DNA from: Cordilura impudica
Taxonomy: Eukaryota; Arthropoda; Insecta; Diptera; Scathophagidae
Assembly (NCBI GenBank): GCA_963682025.1
Contig: OY821519.1
Coordinates: forward strand, 95,098,585 to 95,162,584
Direction: 5' to 3'
DNA: 64,000 nucleotides
Every line of letters begins with the position of its first letter. Within the stretch, counting starts at the first letter, position 1. The notes beneath the pieces were generated by a model that ran no database searches, had not been told where the DNA came from, and saw only the letters and a list, made by a program, of their open reading frames with translations. A program made the position numbers and the translations under genes. Shown in pieces: positions 11,501 through 21,541 of the stretch.

Positions 11501-12050
11501 ACAAAAAGTTAATAGCCAAACTTATGTTCATATTTGTTAAAGAATAATGAAAAAAACGTATGAAATAAAAGACCAGCCCGTGTATACTCTTAACATTGTT
11601 CTGTATGATATCTAGTTGAAAATATTGACATTCATGTTAAAATAGAAATAACTATTGCAAGGCTAATTAGAACAAAAATTGCGGCGCCATCTACTGTGGC
11701 ATAGTCACGCTGAGCAAGATGAAGTGACACTCTGTTAATGCAAAAGAAATGTATTTTCCCCACAACAAAATATTGCAGAATTTTATGTAAATAAAATAAT
11801 ATACCGATTTATTTCTAACATGCAGTTATTATGGATATACATGTATAGAATATATGTATATTATTTGTATTGTTTAATATGTGTATGTATGTATATGTAA
11901 ATACTACACACAAAAAATACAACATCAAACGTTATTTTTGTGTTTTTCTCTTTAAATAAATTAATACATAAAAATTTTTTTGCTAAATTTACATTGTTTT
12001 CTTTTTATTAACAACCAGGTATTTTAGCATTATTTGCTTTAGATGTTGGT
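8549..12050. other. 3' UTR of gene 2, then intergenic DNA
   Basis: 8549-8890 is 3' UTR sharing the GGGAAAGACTG and CTTGTCTCATGTGATATTTT blocks with genes 1 and 3. The rest is AT-rich with no supported gene. It holds a fragment of the (CCGT)n-family element (10095-10225, ending GGTATAGGGTATCGTATAGTC), a repeat shared with 54545-54825 (listed separately) and a T-run at 11101-11120. Confidence 0.55.
10439..11024. repeat. Dispersed repeat shared with 54545-54825
   Basis: 10760-11024 and 54545-54825 are close copies in the same orientation, sharing TTTATGATTTTTATTTATGT, AACAACAGCTGACTTTAACA and a terminal GATTCG(A)CTATCGTTAAAA. The outer part here (10439-10480, CGATTCTG..CGATCCGACAATCG) is weakly the inverse of 10975-11024, suggesting a decayed MITE. 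The second copy lies inside the Harbinger-type element 54407-55047. Confidence 0.5.
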
Positions 12051-12059
12051 GAATTTTTA

Positions 12060-12865
12060 CTCCCTTTATATTAAATCGTAGTGTCTGCTTGTCGAAAAAA
12101 TTTTGGATCGATTTTAACCCCTTTCCCGTGACCCATTCGATCTGAAATTTCGCAGGCAGGCTCGTGGTAATGACAGAAATGACCTAACAAATTCTTTTAG
12201 TGATGCCAAAACAATGGAAACTTTTAAATTTTCCTACCAGAGTTAATAAAAAAAATTTACAAAGGGTTAGTTTTTATTATTATATTACCCCAACGACCAC
12301 AAAAACAACAAGTCCAGGTATGACAACAACACAACATTTAGAATAAAACAAGAACAATACAGAAACATCATTTTTTTAATTTTTTTTTTTTACTTTTTCA
12401 GAGATTTCCCTGGACCTGTTTTAATGATTCTTGAAATAGAAATCTTCCCATGAATTTGGTGAATCATTCTCATTAAAAATGATCACTGTAGCTGCACCAT
12501 TGAAGGCGTGATCGTGACAAGAACAACGTACAAAATTATATTTTTTCAAGACTTTTTTTAGTTCTTCATTCAAATCTCGGGCCCTAATCGACCGATTTGG
12601 ACGAATTTAAATAGCAAACTTTTCAGGATGTTAGTGAATCATTTTTTATGTCAGCGAGCACCCTAGCTGCCCGATTGATGCCGCCATCGTGATTTCCACA
12701 GACGGACAGACGGAAAGACGGACAGACGGACATCGCTATATCAACTCCGGTTGTTATAAGGATCACAAATATATATATTTTATGGGGTCCAAAATTTTTT
12801 TTCTAATTATTACAAACGGAATGACAAACTTATATATACCCTCTGCACACTGGAGTGGAGGGTAT
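12060..12865 (-). repeat. Dispersed repeat ending in TATACCCTCTGCACACTGG
   Basis: Contains the tetranucleotide tract GACGGACAGACGGAAAGACG before CATCGCTATATCAACTCC and ends in an imperfect palindrome around CCCTCTGCACACTGGAGTGGAGGG (12840-12862). Related pieces occur at 13683-13748 (inverted), 34170-34210 and 51030-51145. No ORF or TSD was found; the class is unknown. Confidence 0.45.
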
Positions 12866-13324
12866 AAAAAGTATATATTTACATATATATATTCAAATAA
12901 AAGTGGAAAAAATGATATAGTGAAACGTAAAGTGTAGAAGGATGTCTTCAAATATACGCACAAAAAATATAAACGTCAAACTGAAACAAGAACACTCGTC
13001 TGAACACCAAGGTTCACAATCATGATTCAGAGAGCGAATCAAGTGGTTCATTTTGCCGTCTGAACATGCTATAAGCTTCGTAATTCGAAACTTTTTGCAA
13101 AGTTTAAATAAGTTTTTTTTTTTTGCTTTGGTGTTAACTTCGAGCGCTTGGCGCTTTTTCGATAGAATAACGAAAAAACATATTTATATGATTTATCTTT
13201 TTCAGCTGTCAGTTTTTCCAAAACTTCAAGCATGTCTGCTTTTTGCAGTATATTATCAGATCAGATTGTCATTCCGTTTATAACCTAAAGAGTAATAAAT
13301 CTTCGAGTTCATTAATTATATATA

Positions 13325-13677
13325 CTAGCCGATTCCACCACTCGAAATTCGAGTGCAATTTCTAGGCAGCTTCATTTTTCAATTTAGCCAATTCACAAAC
13401 CAACACTTTTATGGTTTATTATTATTGTAAATGAAGATCACAAATTCATTAACAAACACATTAACAAATTTAATAAAACACACATAGCATATGTATAATT
13501 TTATGTATGTGTTAGTAGCAACTTTAAATGCAATTTACTCAAAATAAAGGAAAAAATTTTAAAATTTTTAAATCTGCAAAACGGCTAAAAAGAAACATAC
13601 GTTTGGTCAAAATCGGGATAAAATGGTAGAACAAAACATCGGTCACAAGAAATCGCCTAGCCTATTAATATTATAAA
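13325..13677 (-). mobile_element. DINE-1-like Helitron, full length
   Basis: On the minus strand it begins near 13677 (TATAATATTAATAGGCTAGG) and ends with the hairpin GCACTCGAATTTCGAGTGG and CTAG at 13328-13325, followed by T. It shares the body of the copies at 3731, 16361 and 57127. No ORF. Confidence 0.8.
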
Positions 13678-14096
13678 TTATTGGTCCTTATAACAACTCG
13701 AGTCGATATAGCGATGTCCGACTGTCCGCCCCTTTGTCTGTGAAAATCAAGCTCATTCGCAAAATAAAACATTTGCATGTATAAACTAAGGTAAATATTG
13801 TTTGCCATTATTTCGTGCAGGTTGGTATTGAAAGTGAAACAAATAGGTCATCATTGCGCCAAGATATAACCAAAAATAAGTAGATACCTTTAAAAAAAAA
13901 AAGCTTAAAATTCAAAGTGTTTGTGTAATATGTTAGTATTAACTTTTTCAAATGTTTTGTTTATATCTCTATATTAGTACGTGGAGGTAAATTTTTGGTC
14001 GCCATTTTTAAGCCAAATGCGGGCACGGAGAAGTGTGAAATTTTACATAGTTATAGTTCATATGTAGGAGATGTGCGAAATGATAAAATTTATGTA

Positions 14097-15492
14097 CAGT
14101 GTTGGAAAAAATAATAGGGACGTTATCTCCTTCCTTAATAACATGTTCTAAACTTTTTCGTACTGAGCTATTTTTGTTGGCAGTCACTGTTAAATTCTTT
14201 CAAATGTAACGGGATTGCATTATCTGTTTACTTTTTTACTTTGTTCTCTTTAAATTAATTCTTATTAACAGAAAATTTAGAAAGGAAGTAAATTTACATG
14301 GAAAAAATAATAGGGACATATTTCTTAAATTGTGTTTATATAAAAAAAAAACTTAAAATTTTTCATAAAACATTTTCGAGTTGAGTGTATTCGTTATTTC
14401 TATTTAACAATGGGTCGGGGTGTTCATACCACTGATGCTGAAAAAATGTAATCCTTAAATTAAAAGCAAATGGGTTGTCATTTAGAACCACTCAAAAAAA
14501 AAACATCGAAACCAGGGGAAGAAAGCGTAAAACATCAGCACGTTTTGACCAACTTTTAATTAGAAATTCAAAAAAAAAACCCCTTTGCGTCATCAAATAG
14601 CCTTAAAGATTAACTGTGCGCTCCCGTAACAAGTCGTACGATAAGAAACAGACCGCAGGATGCTGGACTTATGGGTCGAAGTCCAAGAAAAGTACCTCTC
14701 CTTAGCAAACGGAATATAAGAACAAGATTTGAAGTTGGGAGACAACACCTTGGCCGTAAAAATTGGAACAATGTGCTGTGGTCTGATGAAACAAAGATAA
14801 ATTTGTTTGGATCAGATACAAAATCTTTTGTACGTCGCCCTACCAATAAAGAATTTGATCCAAAGTATACAAAAAAGGCAGTCAAACACGGTGGAGGGTC
14901 CTTGATGATTTGGGAATGTTTTTCTGCATCTGGCTTGGTCCAATTGTCTAGAAACAGGGGAAAATGACGGCTGTAGATTATTTGGAAATCCTACAGAACA
15001 AAATGCTCTCATTTGCTGAGGAAGAAATGCCGTTGAAGAAGGAGTTTATGCAGGACAATGATCCTAAACACTCCGCTAGAAGTGTAAAATCATGGTTTCT
15101 GTCAAAACAAGTGCCCGTAATGGAGTGGCCATCGCAAGCACCGGATCTAAATTCCATAGAACACCTCTGGGGTGTTCTAAAAAATAAAATTGGAAGTTTT
15201 AAATCAAAAAATAAGTAAAATTCAGGATGCTTGGAATTCCATTTCCCGGGATGTTAGTGGCAATCTTGTGGGTTCAATGAACCGGCGATGCCAAGAGGTT
15301 ATAAAAATGAAAGGAGCTTCTACCAAATATTAAAATAATATTAGGATTTGATGGTAATATTTAACAAAATAAACATATATTTTTATTGCCAATCAAAAAA
15401 TGTTCTTATTATTTATTTATTTTTTTATTTATTTTATTTATTTTCTCCAGGCATGAAAATTTAATGTGTCCCTATTATTTTTTCCAACACTG
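14097..15492 (+). mobile_element. Tc1-like transposon A
   Basis: A 1396-bp element with TA duplications at 14095-14096 and 15493-15494. The inverted repeats are CAGTGTTGGAAAAAATAATA followed by GGGAC at both ends. A second direct copy of GGAAAAAATAATAGGGACA lies internally at about 14299-14317, resembling the subterminal repeats of IR/DR-type Tc1 elements. Confidence 0.92.
14410..15333 (+). pseudogene. Tc1-like transposase, broken
   Basis: The N-terminal part from ATG 14410 (MGRGVHTTDAEK) is riddled with stops. A clear DDE core follows: VLWSDETKINLFGSD (about 14775-14820, first Asp), KHGGGSLMIWECFSASG (14884-14934), then after a frameshift near 14945, MQDNDPKHSARSVKSWF (about 15047-15097, second Asp) and WPSQAPDLNSIEHLWGVLK (about 15126-15180, Glu). 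The Asp-to-Glu spacing is 34 residues, that is DD34E. A further shift puts the C-terminus (NRRCQEVIKMKGASTKY) in another frame, ending at TAA 15331-15333. Confidence 0.85.
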
Positions 15493-15770
15493 TATAATAT
15501 ACGTTAAAAATATATTAAATTAAATAAAATAACAGATTGAGAATAAATAACTTTATAAGAGGTATTCTAATCAATTTTAGCCAATTCACAATTCATCGAG
15601 TTTCATTATAATTGTATTGTGTTGAACTCTGAATTGCTAAAATTGATTAGCATACCTTTAGGCTCATATAAAAAAGAAATTTTTAGTAAGAAACCCATGT
15701 GTGCTCAACAAATATTTTTAATGAAATTTTATGAATTTTATTTAAATATTCATGCATTTTATATATATAT

Positions 15771-16073
15771 CTATTTCTTGTGACCGATGTTTAGTTCTAT
15801 CTTTTTATCACGATTTTGACCAAACGTATATTATTTGAAAGGTATTTCTTTTTTTCCTTTATTTTCAGTAAATTGCATTTAAAGTTGCTACTAACACATA
15901 TATACATAAAATTATACATATGCTATGTGTGTTTATTAAATTTTTAATGTGTCTGTTAATGAGTTTGTTATCTTGATTCACAATAATAATAAAACCATAA
16001 AAAGGTTCGTGAATTGGCTAAAATAAAGCTGCCTAGAAATTGCACTCGAATTTCGAGTGCTAGAATCTGCTAG
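15771..16073 (+). mobile_element. DINE-1-like Helitron, 5' truncated
   Basis: Begins within CTATTTCTTGTGACCGATGT and ends with the hairpin GCACTCGAATTTCGAGTGC and CTAG at 16070-16073, followed by T. A second 3'-end fragment of the same family (CTAGAATCTGCACTCGAGTT) follows at about 16105-16165. Confidence 0.75.
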
Positions 16074-16360
16074 TATATATATATATAGATTAAAAAAATA
16101 TTGAAAGGAAAAAATTTAATGAAAAAATAAAATTTCCTAGAATCTGCACTCGAGTTTTGAGTGCTGGTTTGTTATAATTAGTGCAAGAATTCCAGATATA
16201 AATGTAAACGTAAAACTCAGGTGAAGCGTATGAAAGACGCAGCATGGCCGAACTTGATACTTTATATCTAATAGAAAACTTTGTCGTTTGGTTATTTTTC
16301 CTGCACAATTTCAGTCAAAAGTATTTTTTTTTTTTTGAATTTTAATGCTTAATTTTATTA

Positions 16361-16754
16361 TCTATAATATTAATAGGCTAGGCGATTTCTTGTGACCGAT
16401 GTTTTTTCTACCGTTTTATCCCGATTTTGACCAAACGTATATTATTTGAAAGGTATTTCTTTTTAGCCATTTTGCAGCTTTACTGATTTTTAAATTTTTT
16501 TCCTTTATTTTGAATAAATTGCATTTAAAGTTGCTACTAACACATACATAAAATTATACAATGCTATGTGTGTGTTTATTAAATTTGTTGTGTTTGTAAT
16601 AAAAATTAAGTTTGTTTTTTGTGTTGATAAGCGAATTGGCTATAATTGATTAGCATACCTTTAGGGTCTTTATTTAAAAATAAAATAAAATTTCCTAGAA
16701 AAAATAAAATTTCCTAGAATTTGCACTCGAATTTCGAGGGCTGGAATTTGCTAG
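16361..16754 (+). mobile_element. DINE-1-like Helitron, full length
   Basis: A 394-bp copy with both ends: TC at 16361 preceded by A, and CTAG at 16751-16754 followed by T, the A|T insertion expected for Helitrons. The 3' hairpin GCACTCGAATTTCGAGGGC has one mismatch. A short duplication of AAAATAAAATTTCCTAGAA precedes the hairpin. Confidence 0.85.
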
Positions 16755-17068
16755 TTTTGATTTAAAGCACTTATTGTGCATAAGAGATAATAAATACTTA
16801 TTTTGTTTTTAAAGAATTCTGGTAATTTTTTTTTATACCAAAAAATCAATATATAAATAAACCGAAATTATTGGTACAAAAGTGAACAACTAGCAAAAGG
16901 ATGAATTTCATATAGTTTTTCCCATATTTAAATACTTGATGTTATAATTAAAAATCGCGTACAATAATTATTAGCTGACCAATTTGAAATACATCTGAAA
17001 ATCTTCAAAATCTTGCCCCACAAAATAAATAAATTAATTTCTCAAGTACTTTTTTGTTTAAGTATGTT

Positions 17069-17540
17069 TATACCCTGTATGGTAAGGGTATAATGACATT
17101 ATGCTTTTATTATACTGATCTACTCATAATCAGTTCCTGAGTCGATTTACCGATGTCCGTCCGTCCGTCCGTCCGTCTGTGTGTCCATGTAAACCTTGCA
17201 ATCAAACCACAGTTAGCAAATGCTAATACATGTTGATGATATTTGGCACATAAGCTCATATCGGCTATAAGACGAACGCTATTGAAATTCGTGGAAATCG
17301 ACTTAAATTGTCATAAGATCCAAATTATTATATAGATCTCGGTCAAATTAGGTTTGTGTGTGTTTATTACAAACCCTATAGGACAATTCTTAGTCATAGC
17401 CCCCATATAGAGCTGCTTCTCGATCTTCACTTAAACCTCTCAGAAACAAAAATATTGCACAGATTTTTCGCAAATATGATTTGTACATGTTTTTCCAAAA
17501 TTAAGTGACTATCTAATACCGGTAAATAAGTGAGGGACAA
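17069..17540 (+). repeat. (CCGT)n-core dispersed element
   Basis: Starts TATACCCTGTATGGTAAGGG, contains GAGTCGATTTACCGATGTCC and (CCGT)4-5 at about 17157-17176, then the family body CATATAGAGCTGCTTCTCGA. Related copies: 30247-31127, 39880-39990, 49968-50617, 56275-56912 and 62921-63835. Between 16755 and 17068 I see no feature. Confidence 0.65.
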
Positions 17541-17639
17541 AACTCTCTTAATGACTACAATACGCATTATTAACAGAAAACAAATTCGAGATAATTAAGT
17601 CTTATATTAAAGTAGAGACATGACCATGAAAGTAGCTAA

Positions 17640-17920
17640 ACTGTCAAGAAAAGAAAATCCAAATTTTACAGGACATAGCTTTCTAAAATTATCTTTGTTT
17701 TATCTTTGATTTAACGTTAGTAACAAAACACACAAAGAATGTGCAGTTAAGCTAAAATTGTTTTTGTTGTAAATTCGTAAACCCCTGAAATCAAAACGTA
17801 TTTAACATTTATTAACATTTGCTTATGTGAGGCGAAAATTAATGTGTAAGTGTTGAAACACTTTTTTTGGTTAAAACATATTTTAAACTATAAATAGCCA
17901 AGTTAAATCTCCAATTAGCC
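17640..17920 (+). promoter_or_regulatory. Promoter of cuticle gene 3
   Basis: TATAAATA at 17889-17896 and CACAGT at about 17919, with the same 31-bp spacing as genes 2 and 4. Conserved blocks: AAATTTTACAGGACATAG (about 17660), AAGAATGTGCAGTTAAGCTA (about 17735) and GCTTATGTGAGGCGAAAA (17821-17838). Confidence 0.75.
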
Positions 17921-17988
17921 ACAGTCGTAGCAAGTTCAATATTTTCATTACATTAATCTTAAACTTTGATTAGCCCAATATATCAAAT

Positions 17989-18679
17989 ATGCGTTTCCTT
18001 AGTACCACAATTGTTTTAGTAGCCTTGTGCGGTTTGGCTGTGTCTGGACATCATGGTCATCATGACTCTGGACATGGTGGTGGACATAGTGAGGAGGTAG
18101 GCTACTCAGTAGCCACCAAACATGAACACCACGGAGGACATGGCGGTCATGGTGGAGATGGCGGTCACGGTGGAGATGATGGTCATGGTGGAGATGGCGG
18201 TCATGGTGGTCATGGTGGTCATGACGGAGGCGATGGTGGACATCATGGTGGTCATGATGGTCATGACGGTGGTCATGATGGTGGACATCATGATGGTGGA
18301 CATGATCATCATGCCCATCCCAAATATGAATTCGATTATGGTGTTAAGGACACAAAAACCGGTGACATTAAAAGCCAAAAAGAACATAGAGATGGTGATA
18401 AGGTTAAGGGTAAGTCTCTGGAAGAGAGTTCAATGTGTAATTTATGCCATTCAATTTATTCAATTTTTAGGCAGCTACACATTCAAAGAAGCTGATGGCA
18501 CAACCCGTCATGTAGAATACTCGTCCGATAAAAAAAGCGGTTTCAAAGCTACTGTCCATAACAGCGGCGAGGCTCATGCTGACCACGGGTCCTCTCATGG
18601 ACATCACGATCACGGACATCATGGTCATGCTAGCAGTTATATTAATTTCAAAAAACACGAAGAAACGAAACACCACTAA
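17989..18679 (+). CDS. RR-2 cuticular protein, Gly/His-rich (gene 3)
   Basis: Exons 17989-18409 and 18471-18679 predict 209 residues. The intron is only 61 bp (donor G|GTAAGT, acceptor TTTTTAG|GC), so it has lost most of the sequence still shared by the introns of genes 2 and 4. Signal peptide MRFLSTTIVLVALCGLAVSG. The linker is the longest of the set, an expanded run of GGHGGDGGH-type units to about residue 105. The RR-2 domain runs YEFDYGVKDTKTGDIKSQ to SYTFKEADGTTRHVEY and GFKATVHN, then HADHGSSHGHHDHGHHG and the conserved end SSYINFKKHEETKHH. Secreted chitin-binding cuticle component by family; stage and tissue cannot be told from sequence. Confidence 0.93.
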
Positions 18680-19016
18680 GTCGCTCGATTGTGTTAAGCC
18701 TACGGGAAAGACTGTGGCAATTAATCTGAAAGTACTGATCCCGTCACTGGTGAAACCAGGACATAATACTGAGTTATCATTATAATAATTTTCATTTAGT
18801 AAATATTATGTAAAGACATCTGAATTAAAGAAATTAGAATTAATTAGCCCCCTTTATTTACATATTTAAGCCTCTATTTGATATGCTCGTGTTCATTTTT
18901 TTATTTTTTTTTTTTACTAAAAAAACTTAAAACTTGTCTCATGTGATATTTTATATTTTAATTACTAATTAATTAAATGTTTTGTGGAAAAATCTAAATT
19001 AAAAAACAAAAATAAA
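18680..19016 (+). other. 3' UTR of cuticle gene 3
   Basis: Shares GGGAAAGACTGTGGCAATTA and CTTGTCTCATGTGATATTTT with gene 1. AATAAA at 19011-19016 is the likely poly(A) signal. 19017-19293 is intergenic with nothing recognised. Confidence 0.65.
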
Positions 19017-19295
19017 CTGAAATAAAAAATAATACAACTGTATCTTTTAATTTGTATAAATGGACATTGGCTACTCATTGTCGAGTTGCAATTGGGACAC
19101 GCCAGTGGGTATGAACGATACCTGCACTATTCCGAATATTATACATTTGTTGTACTCAATCTTTAAATTTATTTTTACTTTTTTACCATGTAGGTTTCGG
19201 AGAAGAAAAATTTTCATATTTCAACTTATCATATGACCCAATAAAAAATATAAAAAAGTTCTAAAAACATTTTAAAATTTTCCGATTCTGACATA

Positions 19296-20886
19296 CAGTA
19301 GTGGTCTTATAATTAGCACACCGATCCATGCAATTTTTCTTCCCCAAAAAACATTATTAAAAGAATTTTTTTTAAATTTATTTATTACTGTCAAATATTC
19401 ATTGTGGTATACTTAAAGCGATGTATAGAATAAAAACAACTTAAAAAAACAATTCAACAAAAAACGATACTTTAAACTTAAAAATCGAAAAATTCACTGG
19501 ACTCATAATTAGCCCACCCCCATATAAGAGGATCAAATCCGTCATTTGGATTAATTTTTTTTTAATATTTTGTCGGGTAGCCCTTTTGCTTGATCACCAG
19601 TTCTAATCTTCTTGGAATACTTTCCACCAGTGACTGACATCTTGCTGATAATATAGCATACCATGCCGCACGAACCACTTCCCAGAGTTCGTTGAGATTT
19701 TTTGGTTTTTTAAGTTCTCAATATCATTCCATAAATTGTCAATTGGATTGAGATCAGGACTTTGTGCTGGTCATGGCAAAACATCAACTGATTGGCCCTC
19801 CAAATATTTTTTTACTAATCGCGAGGTGTGCTTGGGATCTTTATCGTGCATAAAAACCCATTTGACACACAAGTTTTTTTCAGCGAATTGAATCATATGA
19901 TTCTCTAAAATATGTTTATATAAATGTTGATCCATTTTAGAGTCAATTTTAACGATTGGGCCCACTCCATGCCATGTAAATGCTGCCCATACCATTATAC
20001 CCCCACCTCCATGTCTAATGATTTTCACAGTATAGCGAGGATTAAAGTCTTGCTTGAGGGGACGCCAAATATGTTTCTTTCCGTCCGACCAAATCGATCA
20101 AATTTTGATTCATCACTCCACAAAACATTTTTCCAGAATGATATTGGCTTTTGTTTATACATTTTAGCGAACTTGAGACGAGCCGCAAGGTTCTTTTTTG
20201 AAAATAGAGGCTTGTGTTGTGCTACATACCCAATTAAGTTACTTTCATTTAGTCTGCGGCGGATGGTTTTTGTGCAAATTGATATATTATGTTCCTCCAT
20301 AATATTTTTTTGAATTTCCGAAGATGCTGTGAAGGGATTTTTCTTTGCATAAGAAATTATTAATCTGTCCTCAGCACTAGAGGTCTTTCTTGGTCGCAGC
20401 TTTCTTCTGACGGCTTCACAAGTTTCGTGCTTTTTTTGATATTTTAATGCATTTTGGACGATTTTGCGGGATCTGCCAATGATTCTAGCAATTTCAGAAA
20501 CGTTTTTACCTTTATTGTGCATATTTATTATAATTTTCCGAAGATCTGGGGTACAGGATGAATTTTTACCCATTTTCACGTCAGTGTAATAGAATTAATA
20601 CTGAACTATGTGATTCTAATAATCTTTGCTTAAAGTTATTGTGAAAACAAAAAAAAATTAAATTGTGTGCTAATTATAAGTCTCTTTAATTTTAGAGTTT
20701 TGCTTTGTTCAGTACCGTTATTTTTAACAATAGTTGTTGGTTGTACTCTTTATTTGTTTTGTTTTGTAAAGTACAGCCTAGTGAATTATTTTAAATAATA
20801 AGAGACATAAAACTACTCCAATAAAAAAACAAAATTAAAGTCAAAGATGTGGGTTTGTGGGTGTGCTAATTATAAGACCACTACCG
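19296..20886 (-). mobile_element. Tc1-like transposon B
   Basis: A 1591-bp element with TA at 19294-19295 and 20887-20888. The inverted repeats are CAGTAGTGGTCTTATAATTA (left) and CGGTAGTGGTCTTATAATTA (right, reverse strand), each followed by GCACAC. The transposase lies on the minus strand. Confidence 0.92.
19562..20573 (-). pseudogene. Tc1-like transposase, lightly broken
   Basis: ATG at 20573 (MGKNSSCTPDLRK). N-terminal paired HTH region (VSEIARIIGRSRKIVQNAL, then RPRKTSSAEDRLIISYAKK), then VLWSDESKFDRFG with the first Asp (about 20110), RHGGGGIMVWAAFTWHGVGP (about 20010), FMHDKDPKHTSRLVKKYL with the second Asp (about 19850) and WPAQSPDLNPIDNLW (about 19760). The third catalytic position is Asp, not Glu, 34 residues after the second. 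Damage is light: one 1-nt frameshift near 20072, a TGG-to-TGA stop in LPWPAQ (about 19776) and a 1-nt shift in the run near 19711. The C-terminus ends ...KGYPTKY at 19562. This suggests fairly recent activity. Confidence 0.88.
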
Positions 20887-21541
20887 TAAATTGTGGTATG
20901 GCGAACCATATCTTAGAATCTTCGTTAACATATTTGTTACGTAGTGAACTAAAAATGAAATTAAGCTTGATTTCCTTGGATTTCTTTTAACTCGGTCATT
21001 GTCTCTGTGATATCTAAAATTGAAGTATTCTCCCTGAAATAACATCCTATTGTTGTTGATGTTCAAAAGTTGATCAAGTTTGAAATTTCTTCCAATTAAA
21101 AAAATACCATATGTATCAGTAAATTTACTGTTATTCACTGTACTTATGCTTCTAAGGTCATTTCAAACTATTCGAGGTAAGCGAGTACCATTTATTAAAC
21201 ATATCACTTAACAAAGAAAATCGATCGATAATATTTTTAAATTGACACATAAAACATTTTAAGGATGCATCTATATAGAGGTGGTCTCAAAAATAGCGGG
21301 ATAAAACCAATAAAAAAAAAATACTTTTAAATATTCGGCAGTTTTAGGTTGTTTTCATTAAAAAAAATTTTTAGTTTATAAATATTGAGTTTAAATTCGC
21401 CTCCCTAGTTTAATACAAACTATACTTTTTCCAAGTGGAATTTTTTTTTAAAGCCAGTCTCTTCAAGTCTTAACTCTATATATTTGTGTGTCCATTTCTT
21501 TCACATGTTTTGCACGCTCGTTGGCCCTGTTTTAAGCTTCG
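20887..21541. other. Intergenic, no gene seen
   Basis: An 85-codon minus-strand open frame (20881-21138) has no motif I recognise and overlaps the Tc1 end, so it is not called. The bases CTTCG at 21537-21541 are the left TSD of the next element. Confidence 0.45.

Larger units (their letters stand above)
13975..15670 (+). mobile_element. Helitron-related element interrupted by a Tc1 element
   Basis: 13975-14096 (around GCGGGCACGGAGAAGTGTGA) and 15493-15670 (GATTAGCATACCTTTAGGCT) are the two halves of a sequence found inverted at 3010-3310. They share the GATTAGCATACC tail with the Helitron copies. The Tc1 element at 14097-15492 split it at a TA. Confidence 0.55.

Noticed and set aside
18122..18679. 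Met/Val-rich + strand ORF across gene 3 (and similar ORFs at 101-316 and 32681-32953)
   Set aside because: Frame-shifted shadows of the GGTCATGGTGGA-type codons in the His/Gly linkers; no conserved features of their own.
20881..21138. 85-codon minus-strand ORF beside Tc1 element B
   Set aside because: No recognisable motif, overlaps the transposon end, and AT-rich DNA of this size gives such frames by chance.
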